A stretch of DNA of 40,992 bases from Geobacteraceae bacterium (GCA_024281055.1 JAMXLF010000014.1:1-40992); one strand, 5' to 3'; shown: positions 7,281 through 14,592, numbered from the stretch's first letter. Notes: a model not told the origin generated them from the letters alone. A program made the numbers and translations.

Positions 7281-8233
7281 TCAGACAGGAGGAAAAAGCA
7301 TCGGCTGGACACCCGCGCCGCGCACTCCCTTCACTCGCTCTTTGCAGTCGATGGTGACGCAGTTTTTCCCCTTTGCCTTGCTGGCGTACATGAGGAAGTC
7401 GGCACGGGCGACTATGCTGTCCAGGGTATCTTCCGCTGTCGCCAAAGCTCCCCCCACCGAGACGGTGATATGGAGCTTCTGTGCTCTGAGAGGGAGAGTC
7501 GTTTCCGAACGAGGAGACGGTATCTCTCGGCCACCTCGAACAGCTCGACAAGCCCGACGTTTGGGAGAACGGCAAGGAACTCGTCGCCGCCCCAGCGGCC
7601 GACCACATCGCTCGACCGCATGCAATTGAGCAACGTCGTTCCGATGGCAATCAGAACGAGGTCGCCGGCCGCGTGACCGGAGGTGTCGTTGACACCCTTG
7701 AACCCGTCGATGTCGATGAAGAGGACGCCGAATGGCCACCCGTACCTGTTCAGCTCGGCGAGCCGCGTCTCAATGGTCGATTCGAGATAGAACCTGTTGG
7801 CGAGTCCGGTGAGGTAGTCTTGCGGGGGGAGCCGATGAAGATCTTCAAGCCGCGATGTACCGCCACTGCTGATCTCCACCATCGCTGCCACGCCCGAGCC
7901 GGTCAGGGAGGTGGCGCGGACCACGACAGGGATCAGATGGCCGATCCGATGATGAAAGAACGTTTCCTTTTTGATGTCTCCGCCACTGCTCCAGCAGGCG
8001 AGTATCGGACAGTGGTCGTCGTCGGCAAGGAAGTTTCCATCGCTGCTCAAGGGTCTGAAGGAGTCCCAACAGTGTATCCCGAGGAGTTCATCCTCCTCGT
8101 ACCCTGCCAAAAGCGATACCCTGGCATTGACGTAGGTTATGCGCCGGTTCCTGTCGACGAAAATGACCCCTACGTGCAGCTTTTCCAGCAGCTCCTCGTA
8201 AAAAGAAACACTCTCCAAAGATAGCCCTCTCAA
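7281..8233 (-). pseudogene. PAS-GGDEF diguanylate cyclase, frameshifted
   Basis: The reading frame from 8233 encodes a PAS domain (about residues 8-120, with GVIFVDRNRRITYVNARV and a CPILAC motif). A GGDEF domain follows, with DYLTGLANR, FIDIDGFKGVND and an intact GGDEF in GRWGGDEFLAVLP. The frame then runs into unrelated sequence and stops at 7412. The missing C-terminal part (ITVSVGGALA and ADFLMYASKAKGKN) continues in another frame down to the stop at 7281. A one-base loss near 7500-7520 explains this. The loss removes the last strands and helix of the cyclase fold, so c-di-GMP synthesis is probably abolished unless the shift is a sequencing error; no long homopolymer lies there. The start is TTG 8233, or TTG 8218, which has a better GAGGG site upstream. 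Confidence 0.8.
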
Positions 8234-8245
8234 CGGCCCTTTTGA

Positions 8246-8485
8246 TCGTCACGCTGCCATCGGGTCAATGCCTTTCGCTTCTCGCGGCACCCCATGTACC
8301 TGGGCATGGTTCTCATGATGGCGGGTATTGCCGTCTGTATGGGCACAGTGCCGTTTTATGCATCTGCGCTGGTATATTTCGCGGTCCTCAATTTCGTCTT
8401 CTGTCCCTACGAGGAACGGAAATTGTCCAAAGCATTCGGCGAGCATTACAAGGGTTATGTGGAGCGGGTCAGACGATGGCTCTAA
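8246..8485 (+). pseudogene. isoprenylcysteine methyltransferase-like protein, C-terminal fragment
   Basis: From the TGA at 8243 the + strand reads openly to TAA 8485. It contains SRHPMYLGMVL, then two hydrophobic stretches, and ends YEERKLSKAFGEHYKGYVERVRRWL. RHPMYLG and the E-E-x-L---G--Y--Y-x-x-V-x-R-W ending are hallmarks of the ICMT/PEMT family of membrane methyltransferases, which use S-adenosylmethionine. Family members are normally 150-220 residues with several N-terminal membrane helices; here these are missing, and the truncated end lies directly against the GGDEF gene start. An ATG at 8294 could initiate a 63-residue product, but it would lack much of the fold. I read it as a deletion remnant. 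Confidence 0.65.
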
Positions 8486-8509
8486 TGCGTCGAATCTGAC
8501 AGAGAACCC

Positions 8510-8560
8510 CGCCTCCTCATTGCCTTTCCTCCACTTCGACCGGCGCCATGACAAATCCCT
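8510..8560 (-). pseudogene. remnant of a duplicated lipoprotein gene start
   Basis: This segment repeats, with few changes, the ribosome site, start codon and 5' leader of the lipoprotein gene at 8592-9575 (compare 9565-9619). Read on the - strand, it gives GTGGAGGAAAGGC, then ATG and codons for MRRRG, after which the resemblance ends and a stop follows within a few codons. A tandem copy of the lipoprotein gene was evidently present and has been deleted except for its beginning. The deletion endpoint lies close to the methyltransferase remnant that ends at 8485. Confidence 0.6.
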
Positions 8561-8591
8561 CTCCAACCGAGCCACCTGAGTTCTCGCGAAT

Positions 8592-9575
8592 TCAGTCCTC
8601 GGCCTGTAACTTGCCGAATTCCTCGTCAGCCCGAGGACATAGCAGCCTCGTTACCACTACCGCTATCGTAACGCTCTTGGTCGGATCAGAGACACTCGTC
8701 GCCTCGATATGATAGGTCCCTATATTCGCAGGGGTATAGCCGCCGGCACTCGTAATGCTGCCGCCGTCCGGTTCCACGACATGCCAGTTGACCCGCTGGT
8801 CGGCCGTACCGACCACGATTGCCGAGAAGTCCATCGTACCATTGACGACAACCGAGGGTGCAAGCGGCAACACCAACAAAGAGCCGGCAATCATTGTCTG
8901 TGCCGTTGGGATCATGTCCACGGTATCGGTCAGGAAGGCGCTCAAAGGAGTTTGCTTAGTGGTGTCGGTCGTTCTGTCGGTTACGGTCACCTCGCCATTG
9001 CTGACTGAAATGGCTATCAGATCGAGCATCAGGTCGAGACCTTTATGGTTCGCAGCATAGCCGTCGGTGATGAAATTGACACCATCCGCACCGAACCGGA
9101 CCAGTGTGGGACGGAACACTGTCCGAAGGCTGCCTACGACGTTGTCCAGGGCACTCCTGATCGACTGCATCCTTGCCGGGTCCGGGGCTGCGTAAAGGCT
9201 CGCCAGATCATCGCTGCTGTTTGCCTCGGCAACCGCCAGATGGCTGAGGGGATTAACGTTGGCAACGCCGGCCGCGGCGGCAAACGAATAGTAAGCGTAA
9301 TCGCTTCCGTTGGCATTTCCCGCCGCTTTCAGGAGAAAGGGGGGCGTCAGACCGCTCACGTTGAACGAAAACGAGCCGTCCGCCGCAGCAGGAGCAGATA
9401 GCTCATGGGCGGGATTCGACGAATCCTTCAGGTAGACAGTTCCGCTGAGCGGCGCACCCGCCGCCGCCACCCCGGAAACCGTCGGCGCGGAAGAAACCAC
9501 GCCGGCACCGCACCCCGCCACCATCATGCCAAGAGCCATCGCCAGGAATAACCACGCTCCGCTCCGCCTCCTCAT
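8592..9575 (-). CDS. exported lipoprotein with Ig-like C-terminal domain
   Basis: 327 residues. The signal peptide ends in the lipobox VAGC (C22), so it should be lipid-anchored, probably in the outer membrane. Residues about 30-95 look like a carboxypeptidase-regulatory/beta-sandwich repeat (VSGVAAAGAPLSGTVYLKD). A helical middle and a C-terminal Ig-like segment follow (VNWHVVEPDGGSITSAGGYTPANIGTYHIEATS). The pattern is common among Geobacter-type surface lipoproteins of unknown role. ATG 9575 follows GGAGG at good spacing. The leader is long (9576-9877 holds no other gene) and its start region is duplicated at 8510-8560. Confidence 0.75.
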   Translation of the reverse strand: MRRRSGAWLFLAMALGMMVAGCGAGVVSSAPTVSGVAAAGAPLSGTVYLKDSSNPAHELSAPAAADGSFSFNVSGLTPPFLLKAAGNANGSDYAYYSFAAAAGVANVNPLSHLAVAEANSSDDLASLYAAPDPARMQSIRSALDNVVGSLRTVFRPTLVRFGADGVNFITDGYAANHKGLDLMLDLIAISVSNGEVTVTDRTTDTTKQTPLSAFLTDTVDMIPTAQTMIAGSLLVLPLAPSVVVNGTMDFSAIVVGTADQRVNWHVVEPDGGSITSAGGYTPANIGTYHIEATSVSDPTKSVTIAVVVTRLLCPRADEEFGKLQAED

Positions 9576-9619
9576 AGCCTTTCCTCCACTTCGTAATACG
9601 GTGATATGACAAATCCCTC
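9565..9619 (-). repeat. intact copy of the duplicated leader/start segment
   Basis: Partner of 8510-8560. Both contain, on the + strand, GCCTCCTCAT, then GCCTTTCCTCCACTTCG, and about ten bases later ATGACAAATCCCTC. The second block is upstream, non-coding sequence, so the duplication included the leader as well as the first codons. Confidence 0.6.
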
Positions 9620-9877
9620 ATCGATTGTCGCGTCTCCACCGGGACAACGGCGTTGCAGCTTTCTCTATTTTCCCCATGCGGAGACAACGCTTGCACGCTG
9701 CGGACTTGTCGTGTTGTCCATAGTGGCGCAGTATCGAGCAGTACAGTTGAATCACCACCTTTCACCCGACTATATGGGCCAAGATACGGGCTGTATACCA
9801 TACTCATGTTAATTTTCCGTTACACCGGTATAAATTTTCTGCAATCAGCTGTGTGGAGGCTTTTTCGATTTTCTTCA
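9620..9877 (-). other. long leader between a small Cys-rich gene and the lipoprotein gene
   Basis: About 300 bases upstream of the lipoprotein start contain no credible open frame. On the - strand GTCTCC and GGAGAC can pair across about 50 bases, and TTGTC and GACAA flank them, so the transcript may fold. I see no match to a known riboswitch class and no convincing promoter. Confidence 0.3.
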
Positions 9878-10114
9878 TTATGCCTCGATTTCAAGCCGCG
9901 CTGTCTCCAGGAGCAGATCTGCCTGAAGACGGTCACTCGGAGACAGATTATCGGGAACCGCCTGAAGGCCAAGCATCTTCCCCACCTGATATCTCGCGCA
10001 CCTCGTGAAGTTGCCCATGCAATAGAAGTTTCGGACCAGCTTCGACGTCTGCGGCATCCCCGGCATGATCTGCAGGAAGAACTGGCAACGATCGATTTTT
10101 TCACATTCGTTCAT
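9878..10114 (-). CDS. small Cys-rich protein of a Geobacter-type conserved family
   Basis: 78 residues with four cysteines, C4, C10, C32 and C39, in the context NECEKIDRCQFF and YCMGNFTRCARY, followed by VPDNLSPSD. The layout (a Cys-x5-Cys pair, a Met/Pro-rich stretch, YC-x6-CARY, then a VPxxLxPxD segment) matches a family of short uncharacterised proteins I associate with Geobacter and relatives, in which the cysteines probably bind a metal or cluster. A clear ribosome site (GGAGGGG) precedes ATG 10114. The repeated structured element at 10165-10243 lies about 50 bases upstream and could control it. No function is known. Confidence 0.7.
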   Translation of the reverse strand: MNECEKIDRCQFFLQIMPGMPQTSKLVRNFYCMGNFTRCARYQVGKMLGLQAVPDNLSPSDRLQADLLLETARLEIEA

Positions 10115-10164
10115 TCATTCCCCTCCGTTTGAATCGGGTGAACTGCCATGTTCACATGGACACA

Positions 10165-10243
10165 AAATGAAAAACCCAAACCAAAAGCATTACACTTTCG
10201 ATTCAGGCTTTCCGGATCCCGGCCAGCGGGTCGGCAAAGTACC
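10165..10243 (-). ncRNA. repeated structured element, copy 2 (candidate RNA element/terminator)
   Basis: On the - strand this reads GGTACTTTGCCG, then a small hairpin (CCCG/CGGG), then CGGAAAGCC, which can pair back with the first block. A second stem follows (CCTGAATC with GGTTTGGG), ending in GGGTTTTTCATTTT. It shares sequence and fold with 14019-14094 and 37927-38018. It starts 54 bases after the SUKH gene stop and ends about 50 bases before the small Cys-rich gene, so it could act as a 3' terminator or a 5' leader switch. Confidence 0.5.
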
Positions 10244-10297
10244 GTTTTCGATATCCCTTAACGGGTTGAAGCAGGGCCGCTCTTTTTGTCTCGCCCT

Positions 10298-10804
10298 TCA
10301 GGCCGTAAGGCGCGCAATCCCGTATGGACGGCCTATTAGTGCTCCAAGTCGTGCATAAAACGCGATCCATTCCGTGAAGCTCACGGATATTTCTTTCATT
10401 TCGATGGCATCATGATCGAAACACCAGACCGGCGCGTCCTCCCGGCCGATCCCGCATTCATCGCACCGGAAACAGAACCTGTTCCCCGCGCAATCCGAAG
10501 CAAAGCCGAAGTAACCTTCCGGCATCCCCGCTTTGACACAGGCCTTGGTCGTCTCCAGGGCTATCAGCGGCAGGTCGAAATCCTGAACGTCGGGGAAGTT
10601 GACTTTCTGCTCGACAAGGGCGTCAAAAATGAAAGGGGTATAGATGTCACCGAACTCCCGCACGAGAAACTTGTAGGCAGACGGTAATGCTATGCCGAGA
10701 TGTCGCTCCACCAGCCCGATCTCGCCTTCCGTTGCCCGGCAAAGCCGGTTGTTCAGATTCCACTTGTCCACGAACCGTCTTATCTTTTCAGTTTCCGGGA
10801 TCAT
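10298..10804 (-). CDS. SMI1/KNR4 (SUKH) family protein
   Basis: 168 residues. The SUKH core is visible as ATEGEIGLVERHLGIALPSAY..FLVREFG near the N-terminus, then GYFGFASDCAGNRFCF in the middle and PVWCFDHD with SFTEWI near the end. SUKH proteins often serve as immunity proteins against secreted or contact-dependent toxins, but solitary members are common and may have other roles. Four Cys (CAGNRFCFRCDEC) cluster in the centre, which is unusual for the family and might bind zinc. No toxin gene is adjacent; the only polymorphic-toxin trace nearby is the Rhs scrap at 3.4-3.6 kb. ATG 10804 is the natural start. Confidence 0.8.
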   Translation of the reverse strand: MIPETEKIRRFVDKWNLNNRLCRATEGEIGLVERHLGIALPSAYKFLVREFGDIYTPFIFDALVEQKVNFPDVQDFDLPLIALETTKACVKAGMPEGYFGFASDCAGNRFCFRCDECGIGREDAPVWCFDHDAIEMKEISVSFTEWIAFYARLGALIGRPYGIARLTA

Positions 10805-10929
10805 TTCATCTCCAGCAATAATCTGTTATTCAGCAATGCCCCCAAATTGTGTCATGATTAATCAACAGGCGATCAAACCACTTCAATGTTCGGATGCAAA
10901 GGGTGGGATGTAGCTTGTCGGAGTTCAGT

Positions 10930-11130
10930 TCAGGCACAATTTCTCAGGACGAACTCAACCTCTTCGATCTGGCTAGCCCAAATCGACCCGCAGCTCGCGC
11001 ATTCAAGGAGGTTTTTTGCGTATCCTCCGGCGTTCATGATTACTTCGATGCTGTCCCGGGAGTTGCAGACCGGACAATTCATCGTGGTTCTAAATCCTTC
11101 AACATACGCTTCGTTCGTCAACCTCTTCAT
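10930..11130 (-). CDS. small zinc-ribbon protein
   Basis: 66 residues. Two CxxC knuckles, CPVC and CASC, are separated by 24 residues, giving a classic zinc-ribbon arrangement; the rest is short helices. ATG 11130 is chosen because AGGAG lies eight bases upstream; a GTG nine bases earlier would leave no room for the ribosome site. No fused domain is present, so it could be a small regulator or nucleic-acid-binding protein; no function can be assigned. Confidence 0.65.
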   Translation of the reverse strand: MKRLTNEAYVEGFRTTMNCPVCNSRDSIEVIMNAGGYAKNLLECASCGSIWASQIEEVEFVLRNCA

Positions 11131-11260
11131 TGCGTTCACTCCTGTCTCCTTATTGATCGGACACTACTGGCACTATGATACACAAGCAACATTGCAACCA
11201 TCGCACATCTGCGTTAAATTTTTGTTCCCCCCCAATCCTTCCCAGAAGATTTCGAAAATT

Positions 11261-11375
11261 TAGATTATCGCAAAAAATTGTGTAGATTATCCTACGGGGA
11301 AGTAAAGATTCTGCTGGTGTGCCTTCCCCATCGGACGACCGGCGCGAAGGAACGAACTTTTGTGCTGATTATCCC
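11261..11375 (+). promoter_or_regulatory. spaced GATTATC repeats upstream of parA2
   Basis: TAGATTATC occurs at 11261-11269 and again at 11283-11291, exactly 22 bases (two helical turns) apart in an AT-rich stretch. GATTATCCC recurs at 11367-11375. All are within 170 bases of the ParA start at 11428. Partition operons of this type (ParA plus a small RHH protein) often have such iterated operator/centromere sites. No clear -35/-10 pair was found; the rest of 11131-11427 holds nothing else I can identify. Confidence 0.35.
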
Positions 11376-11427
11376 GTCGCACCGTGGTAGGATGATCGTA
11401 TCGTCATGAGCCGGGAGAGAGAGATCG

Positions 11428-12087
11428 ATGACCCAGATAGTCGGGATAATCCAGGTCAAGGGAGGGGTTGGCCGTTCCACTATCGCCACGAACCTGGCGG
11501 CCGCCTTTTCCCTCGCCAAACCGACGGCGCTCATCGACTGTGACCTCCCGCAGGGGACGAGCGCTTCGTGGTACGCGGTGCGCAAGTCGGAGGCGCCTCC
11601 GACCAACCTCACCCTTGCCACCGCCCGTGATTACCGGGAACTCATCGCCACGGCAAAGGAGCTCTCCCGGGACCATCGCTACATCGTTATCGATGCGCCC
11701 CCCCGCATCGCCGAGATGACCCGCGCGATCATCGTCATGAGCTCCCTCTGCCTGGTGCCTCTGGGGGCGAGCGCCGCGGAAATATGGTCCACCGCGGACC
11801 TGCTGCGGACAATCGAGGCAGCCCGTGCATACCGGGCCGGCATCGATGTCAGGATCGTGTGGAACCGGTTCAGGGCCCGCACACGGGAAGCCGCCGATCT
11901 GAGCGAAGCGGCCCGCAAGGAGCTTGGACTTTCGGAACTTGCTACCCGTCTCGGCTACCGCGTAGCCTACAGCGAGGCCCTGGCCAGGGGGCTGTCGGCG
12001 GATGAGTGGCTCGACAGAACGGCCCACGCCGAGGTACGGGCGCTCGCCGAGGAGGTGCGTGAAATCCTCAAGGAGAAGGTACGATGA
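11428..12087 (+). CDS. ParA-family ATPase, orphan partition-type
   Basis: 219 residues, the short plasmid-type ParA length without an N-terminal HTH. The Walker region is KGGVGRST: the signature lysine K11 is present but the canonical P-loop lysine is Arg (R16). Walker A' IDCDLPQG (36-43) and Walker B YIVIDAPPR follow. Such proteins segregate plasmids or position other cargo by ATP-dependent DNA binding; the Lys to Arg change may slow or prevent hydrolysis. The stop overlaps the next gene by four bases (ATGA), a typical parA-partner organisation. It is unlike the ParA at 1813, which is linked to polyphosphate proteins, and may derive from an integrated plasmid or island. The start is ATG 11428. 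Confidence 0.85.
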   Translation: MTQIVGIIQVKGGVGRSTIATNLAAAFSLAKPTALIDCDLPQGTSASWYAVRKSEAPPTNLTLATARDYRELIATAKELSRDHRYIVIDAPPRIAEMTRAIIVMSSLCLVPLGASAAEIWSTADLLRTIEAARAYRAGIDVRIVWNRFRARTREAADLSEAARKELGLSELATRLGYRVAYSEALARGLSADEWLDRTAHAEVRALAEEVREILKEKVR

Positions 12088-12359
12088 ACCGAACAAAGAC
12101 TAAGCCTACTGTCCATAAGCCGTCATTCGACGAGGATAGCGTTCTGAGGTTCGTTGCTGGTGGGATAGGCTCTGACAGTCAGGTGGGGAAACCATCGACA
12201 CCCGGCTCGCGGAAGGAAACGGACGCCGGCCGACTCCCCCTCACTCTCATGCTCAAGCCGGAAGTCATTGCCCGGCTCGAGGAGGAGGCCGCTCGCAAGG
12301 AGAAGTCGGCGGCGCAGATCGTCGAGAAACTCGTTTCCAAACATCTGGGAAAACACTAA
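12084..12359 (+). CDS. small RHH-like partner of ParA
   Basis: 91 residues. The N-terminal half is disordered and polar. Residues about 50-88 (RLPLTLMLKPEVIARLEEEAARK, then a second helix QIVEKLVSKHL) have the strand-helix-helix pattern of ribbon-helix-helix DNA-binding proteins. In type Ib partition systems a protein of this size binds the centromere and also represses the operon. The start overlaps the ParA stop (ATGA). I infer that it is the DNA-binding partner and that the GATTATC repeats upstream are candidate sites. Confidence 0.65.
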   Translation: MNRTKTKPTVHKPSFDEDSVLRFVAGGIGSDSQVGKPSTPGSRKETDAGRLPLTLMLKPEVIARLEEEAARKEKSAAQIVEKLVSKHLGKH

Positions 12360-12382
12360 TTCCCCTACCCTCGCCACCCCAG

Positions 12383-13840
12383 TTAAAGCTGCCCGCCACC
12401 TGATGCGTTGACAAATGCGTTATGAACGCCGTCTCCCGGCAGATCGGTTCGGGTGGCCCCGACCCAGTAACAGGGGATGACCTTCGTGCCGTCTGAGTAA
12501 TTCCCAGCCACATAGACAGTGCCACCGATCACAGTTATGGAAGCAGCATAGGCGTTGTGAGTACCATCTCCCGGCAGATCGACACGGGTCGTTCCGACCC
12601 AGTAGCAGGGAATGTATTTAACGCCGTCGGAATAGCATCCAGCCGTATAAACGGTGCGGCCTGAAATGGCTATCGAATAAGCGTAAGCATCATGAGCACC
12701 GTTGCCCGGCAGATCGACACGGGTATTCCCTGCCCAGTAACAGGGTGTTGCATGCGGTGATGCAATTCCTTGGGGGTAGTCGGCTGTTTTGAAGTAAAGC
12801 CAGTATGTCGGGGCATAATACCCGGCCGTATAGACAGTGCCGCCTGACACTGCTATGGAAAGGGCAGCCGCATCATTTAAGCCGGCATCCAGAATGGTGG
12901 GAGCGGTTCCTTTCCAGTAACATGGTGTATGCAGCGATGCCGGCGAGCCCCAGGTAAACGGGTCAGCCATGTACCCGGCCGTGTAGACGGTTCCGTCGGA
13001 CACGGCTATGGACAGGGGATAGCCATCTTTACGGACATCAATCCAGTTCAGATTGGATTGTGCACTTTCCGCGACAACGACTTCCAGCGGGTTTCCAATA
13101 GGGACTGCATAAGGAAATACGTGTAAATCAGTACGTGTTGTCCCTGTCCAGAAACATGGAATGTGGTTCCTGCCATTGTAGTAAGAACCGGCCGTATAGA
13201 CAGTGCCGCCGGACACGGCTAAGGAAGTACCAGAGGCATCATGGACACCGTCGCCCGGAAGATCAATACGTCTACTTCCTGACCAGTAGCAGGGAATATT
13301 TTTAGTGCCGTCTGAGTAATAGCCGGCTGTGTAGACAGCGCCTCCGGACGAGACTGCCGGCGAGAAGGCGAGAGCGTTATTGGTGCCGTCGCCGGACAAG
13401 TCGGTGCGGATGGTCCCGGTCCAGTAACAGGGTATCCACTTAGCGCCATCGAAGTAACTCCCTGCAAAGGATGGCGTGGTAGCCTCGATTTTGAAGTCGG
13501 TTGAGGACATCGCGCTTTTGTCTCCAACCGTAACGGTAATCGGCCCGGTCGTCGCACCATCAGGGACTACGGCAATGATCTGGGTGGATGTGCATTGGGT
13601 TACCACGGCGGCTGTCCCGTTAAAATTCACGACATTGTCGGCCGGGGTCACGCCGAAGTTAGTTCCCGTGATGGTTACGGTTGTGCCGGCCGATGCGCTT
13701 GCTGGGTTGATGCTGGCGATTGTGGGAGATGAGTCGGGAGAAACCGCAGCAGTGATTATAGAATCTCCGTTACTTCCGCAGCCGGCTATCATCAACAACA
13801 AGAAGAAAAAAACTCCTAGAGTTCTCCAATTACGACACAT
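12383..13840 (-). CDS. lipoprotein with IPT/TIG domain and about seven repeats
   Basis: 485 residues. The signal peptide ends in the lipobox IAGC (C21). Residues about 39-120 form an IPT/TIG Ig-like domain (PTIASINPASASAGTTVTITGTNFG). The rest is a set of about seven degenerate repeats of 40-60 residues with the core TVYTAGYYSDG, IPCYWxGxTRxDLPGDG and SIAVS, each probably a blade of a beta-propeller or a similar all-beta fold. Each repeat carries one conserved Cys in the PCYW motif, seven or more in total, which is striking for a surface protein. Role unknown; binding or adhesion is likely. A ribosome site AAGGAGGG lies before ATG 13840. DNA-level similarity among the repeats suggests recent internal expansion. 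Confidence 0.8.
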   Translation of the reverse strand: MCRNWRTLGVFFFLLLMIAGCGSNGDSIITAAVSPDSSPTIASINPASASAGTTVTITGTNFGVTPADNVVNFNGTAAVVTQCTSTQIIAVVPDGATTGPITVTVGDKSAMSSTDFKIEATTPSFAGSYFDGAKWIPCYWTGTIRTDLSGDGTNNALAFSPAVSSGGAVYTAGYYSDGTKNIPCYWSGSRRIDLPGDGVHDASGTSLAVSGGTVYTAGSYYNGRNHIPCFWTGTTRTDLHVFPYAVPIGNPLEVVVAESAQSNLNWIDVRKDGYPLSIAVSDGTVYTAGYMADPFTWGSPASLHTPCYWKGTAPTILDAGLNDAAALSIAVSGGTVYTAGYYAPTYWLYFKTADYPQGIASPHATPCYWAGNTRVDLPGNGAHDAYAYSIAISGRTVYTAGCYSDGVKYIPCYWVGTTRVDLPGDGTHNAYAASITVIGGTVYVAGNYSDGTKVIPCYWVGATRTDLPGDGVHNAFVNASGGGQL

Positions 13841-13961
13841 TGTTGCCCTCCTTTTTCCCCATTAATCACCACATTCATCTCAAGAAAGAGTAATAAAGAG
13901 TTAGTTAGTGACTGATCTTAGTAGTGTTCCAATTTCTAACAGTTGCCATTGGATTAATCTT

Positions 13962-14005
13962 CTATAACACAGTCTGTATGACAACGGTGTCACGATTATC
14001 TGAAT
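13962..14005 (-). pseudogene. possible duplicated tail of the gamma-glutamylcyclotransferase gene
   Basis: Read on the - strand this gives RDTVVIQTVL and a TAG stop. The last codons of the intact gene ending at 14111 give RDTVAIKGVV and a TAG stop, and the surrounding bases also match (TTCTATAxCACA, ACGGTGTCACGAT). The copy lies downstream of the intact gene, beyond the structured element. The same bases include the near-perfect palindrome TGACAACGGTGTCA, so an operator is an alternative reading. Confidence 0.4.
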
Positions 14006-14018
14006 AATTGATAGGTGC

Positions 14019-14094
14019 AAATGAAAAGCCCACACCAAAGCATTGCGCTCATGATGCGGGCTTCCTGGGGCCTTTGTAAGGTCAGCAACGTACC
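14019..14094 (-). ncRNA. repeated structured element, copy 3
   Basis: On the - strand this reads GGTACGTTGCTG, a hairpin (CCTT/AAGG), CCAGGAAGCCC, then a stem of about 11 pairs (AAGCCCGCATC with GGTGTGGGCTT) followed by TTCATTT. Compared with the other copies the CCG/CGG pair has become CTG/CAG, a compensatory change. It starts 16 bases after the stop of the cyclotransferase gene, where it could terminate the two-gene transcript. Confidence 0.5.
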
Positions 14095-14110
14095 GATGCA
14101 GATCAGTTTT

Positions 14111-14575
14111 CTATACCACACCCTTAATGGCTACGGTGTCACGATAACCCAAAATTATTGTGAAGCGGCCACAGATGGATGCCAGGTATGGTGCGGGAAG
14201 CCGGGTATCGACGAAGCCCCTCCTGAGCCGCTCCACATACTCCTCCCGGGGTTCCCCCTCCTCCTCGACCGGATCGACATAGACAAGGCAGCTACAGCTC
14301 CGGCCGCCAACCTCGACCTCCAACATCTCCTTGCGGTAGGCGCCGTTCTGCACTCCCTCGTAGAGGTCCAGCCTCTCTTCATCCGCAGCCGATATCCAGT
14401 AGACCGTCCCGTGGACGACATCGTCCGGAGACGTGACGACGTTGGCATAGCCGCGGGTTGTGATGATCCACCGGTATCCTTTCAGGAGCCCATGCCCGAC
14501 CTCCCGATAGTCCGGACAGCGCTCCCGCATCTGCTCGCGCCAGAGGTTAGAACCGTAGGCAAAGTAAAGCTTCAT
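14111..14575 (-). CDS. gamma-glutamylcyclotransferase-like protein
   Basis: 154 residues in the AIG2/GGCT fold. The diagnostic substrate-loop motif YGSNL lies near the N-terminus (MKLYFAYGSNL) and the catalytic-Glu region LDLYEGVQNGAYRK is present. Such enzymes release 5-oxoproline from gamma-glutamyl peptides or amines in the cytoplasm; the exact substrate is open. ATG 14575 is preferred because it places the motif as in the family and GGAAG lies upstream. An in-frame ATG at 14593 overlaps the previous gene's stop (TAATG) and would add six residues, so coupled translation is also possible. It follows a lipoprotein gene without spacing. Confidence 0.85.
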   Translation of the reverse strand: MKLYFAYGSNLWREQMRERCPDYREVGHGLLKGYRWIITTRGYANVVTSPDDVVHGTVYWISAADEERLDLYEGVQNGAYRKEMLEVEVGGRSCSCLVYVDPVEEEGEPREEYVERLRRGFVDTRLPAPYLASICGRFTIILGYRDTVAIKGVV

Positions 14576-14592
14576 CGGTTCGCCGCTTCCCA

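Noticed and set aside
10165-14094. Integron attC sites as an explanation for the repeated elements after stop codons
   Set aside because: No RYYYAAC/GTTRRRY boxes at the ends, no integrase gene and orientation not consistent with a cassette array.
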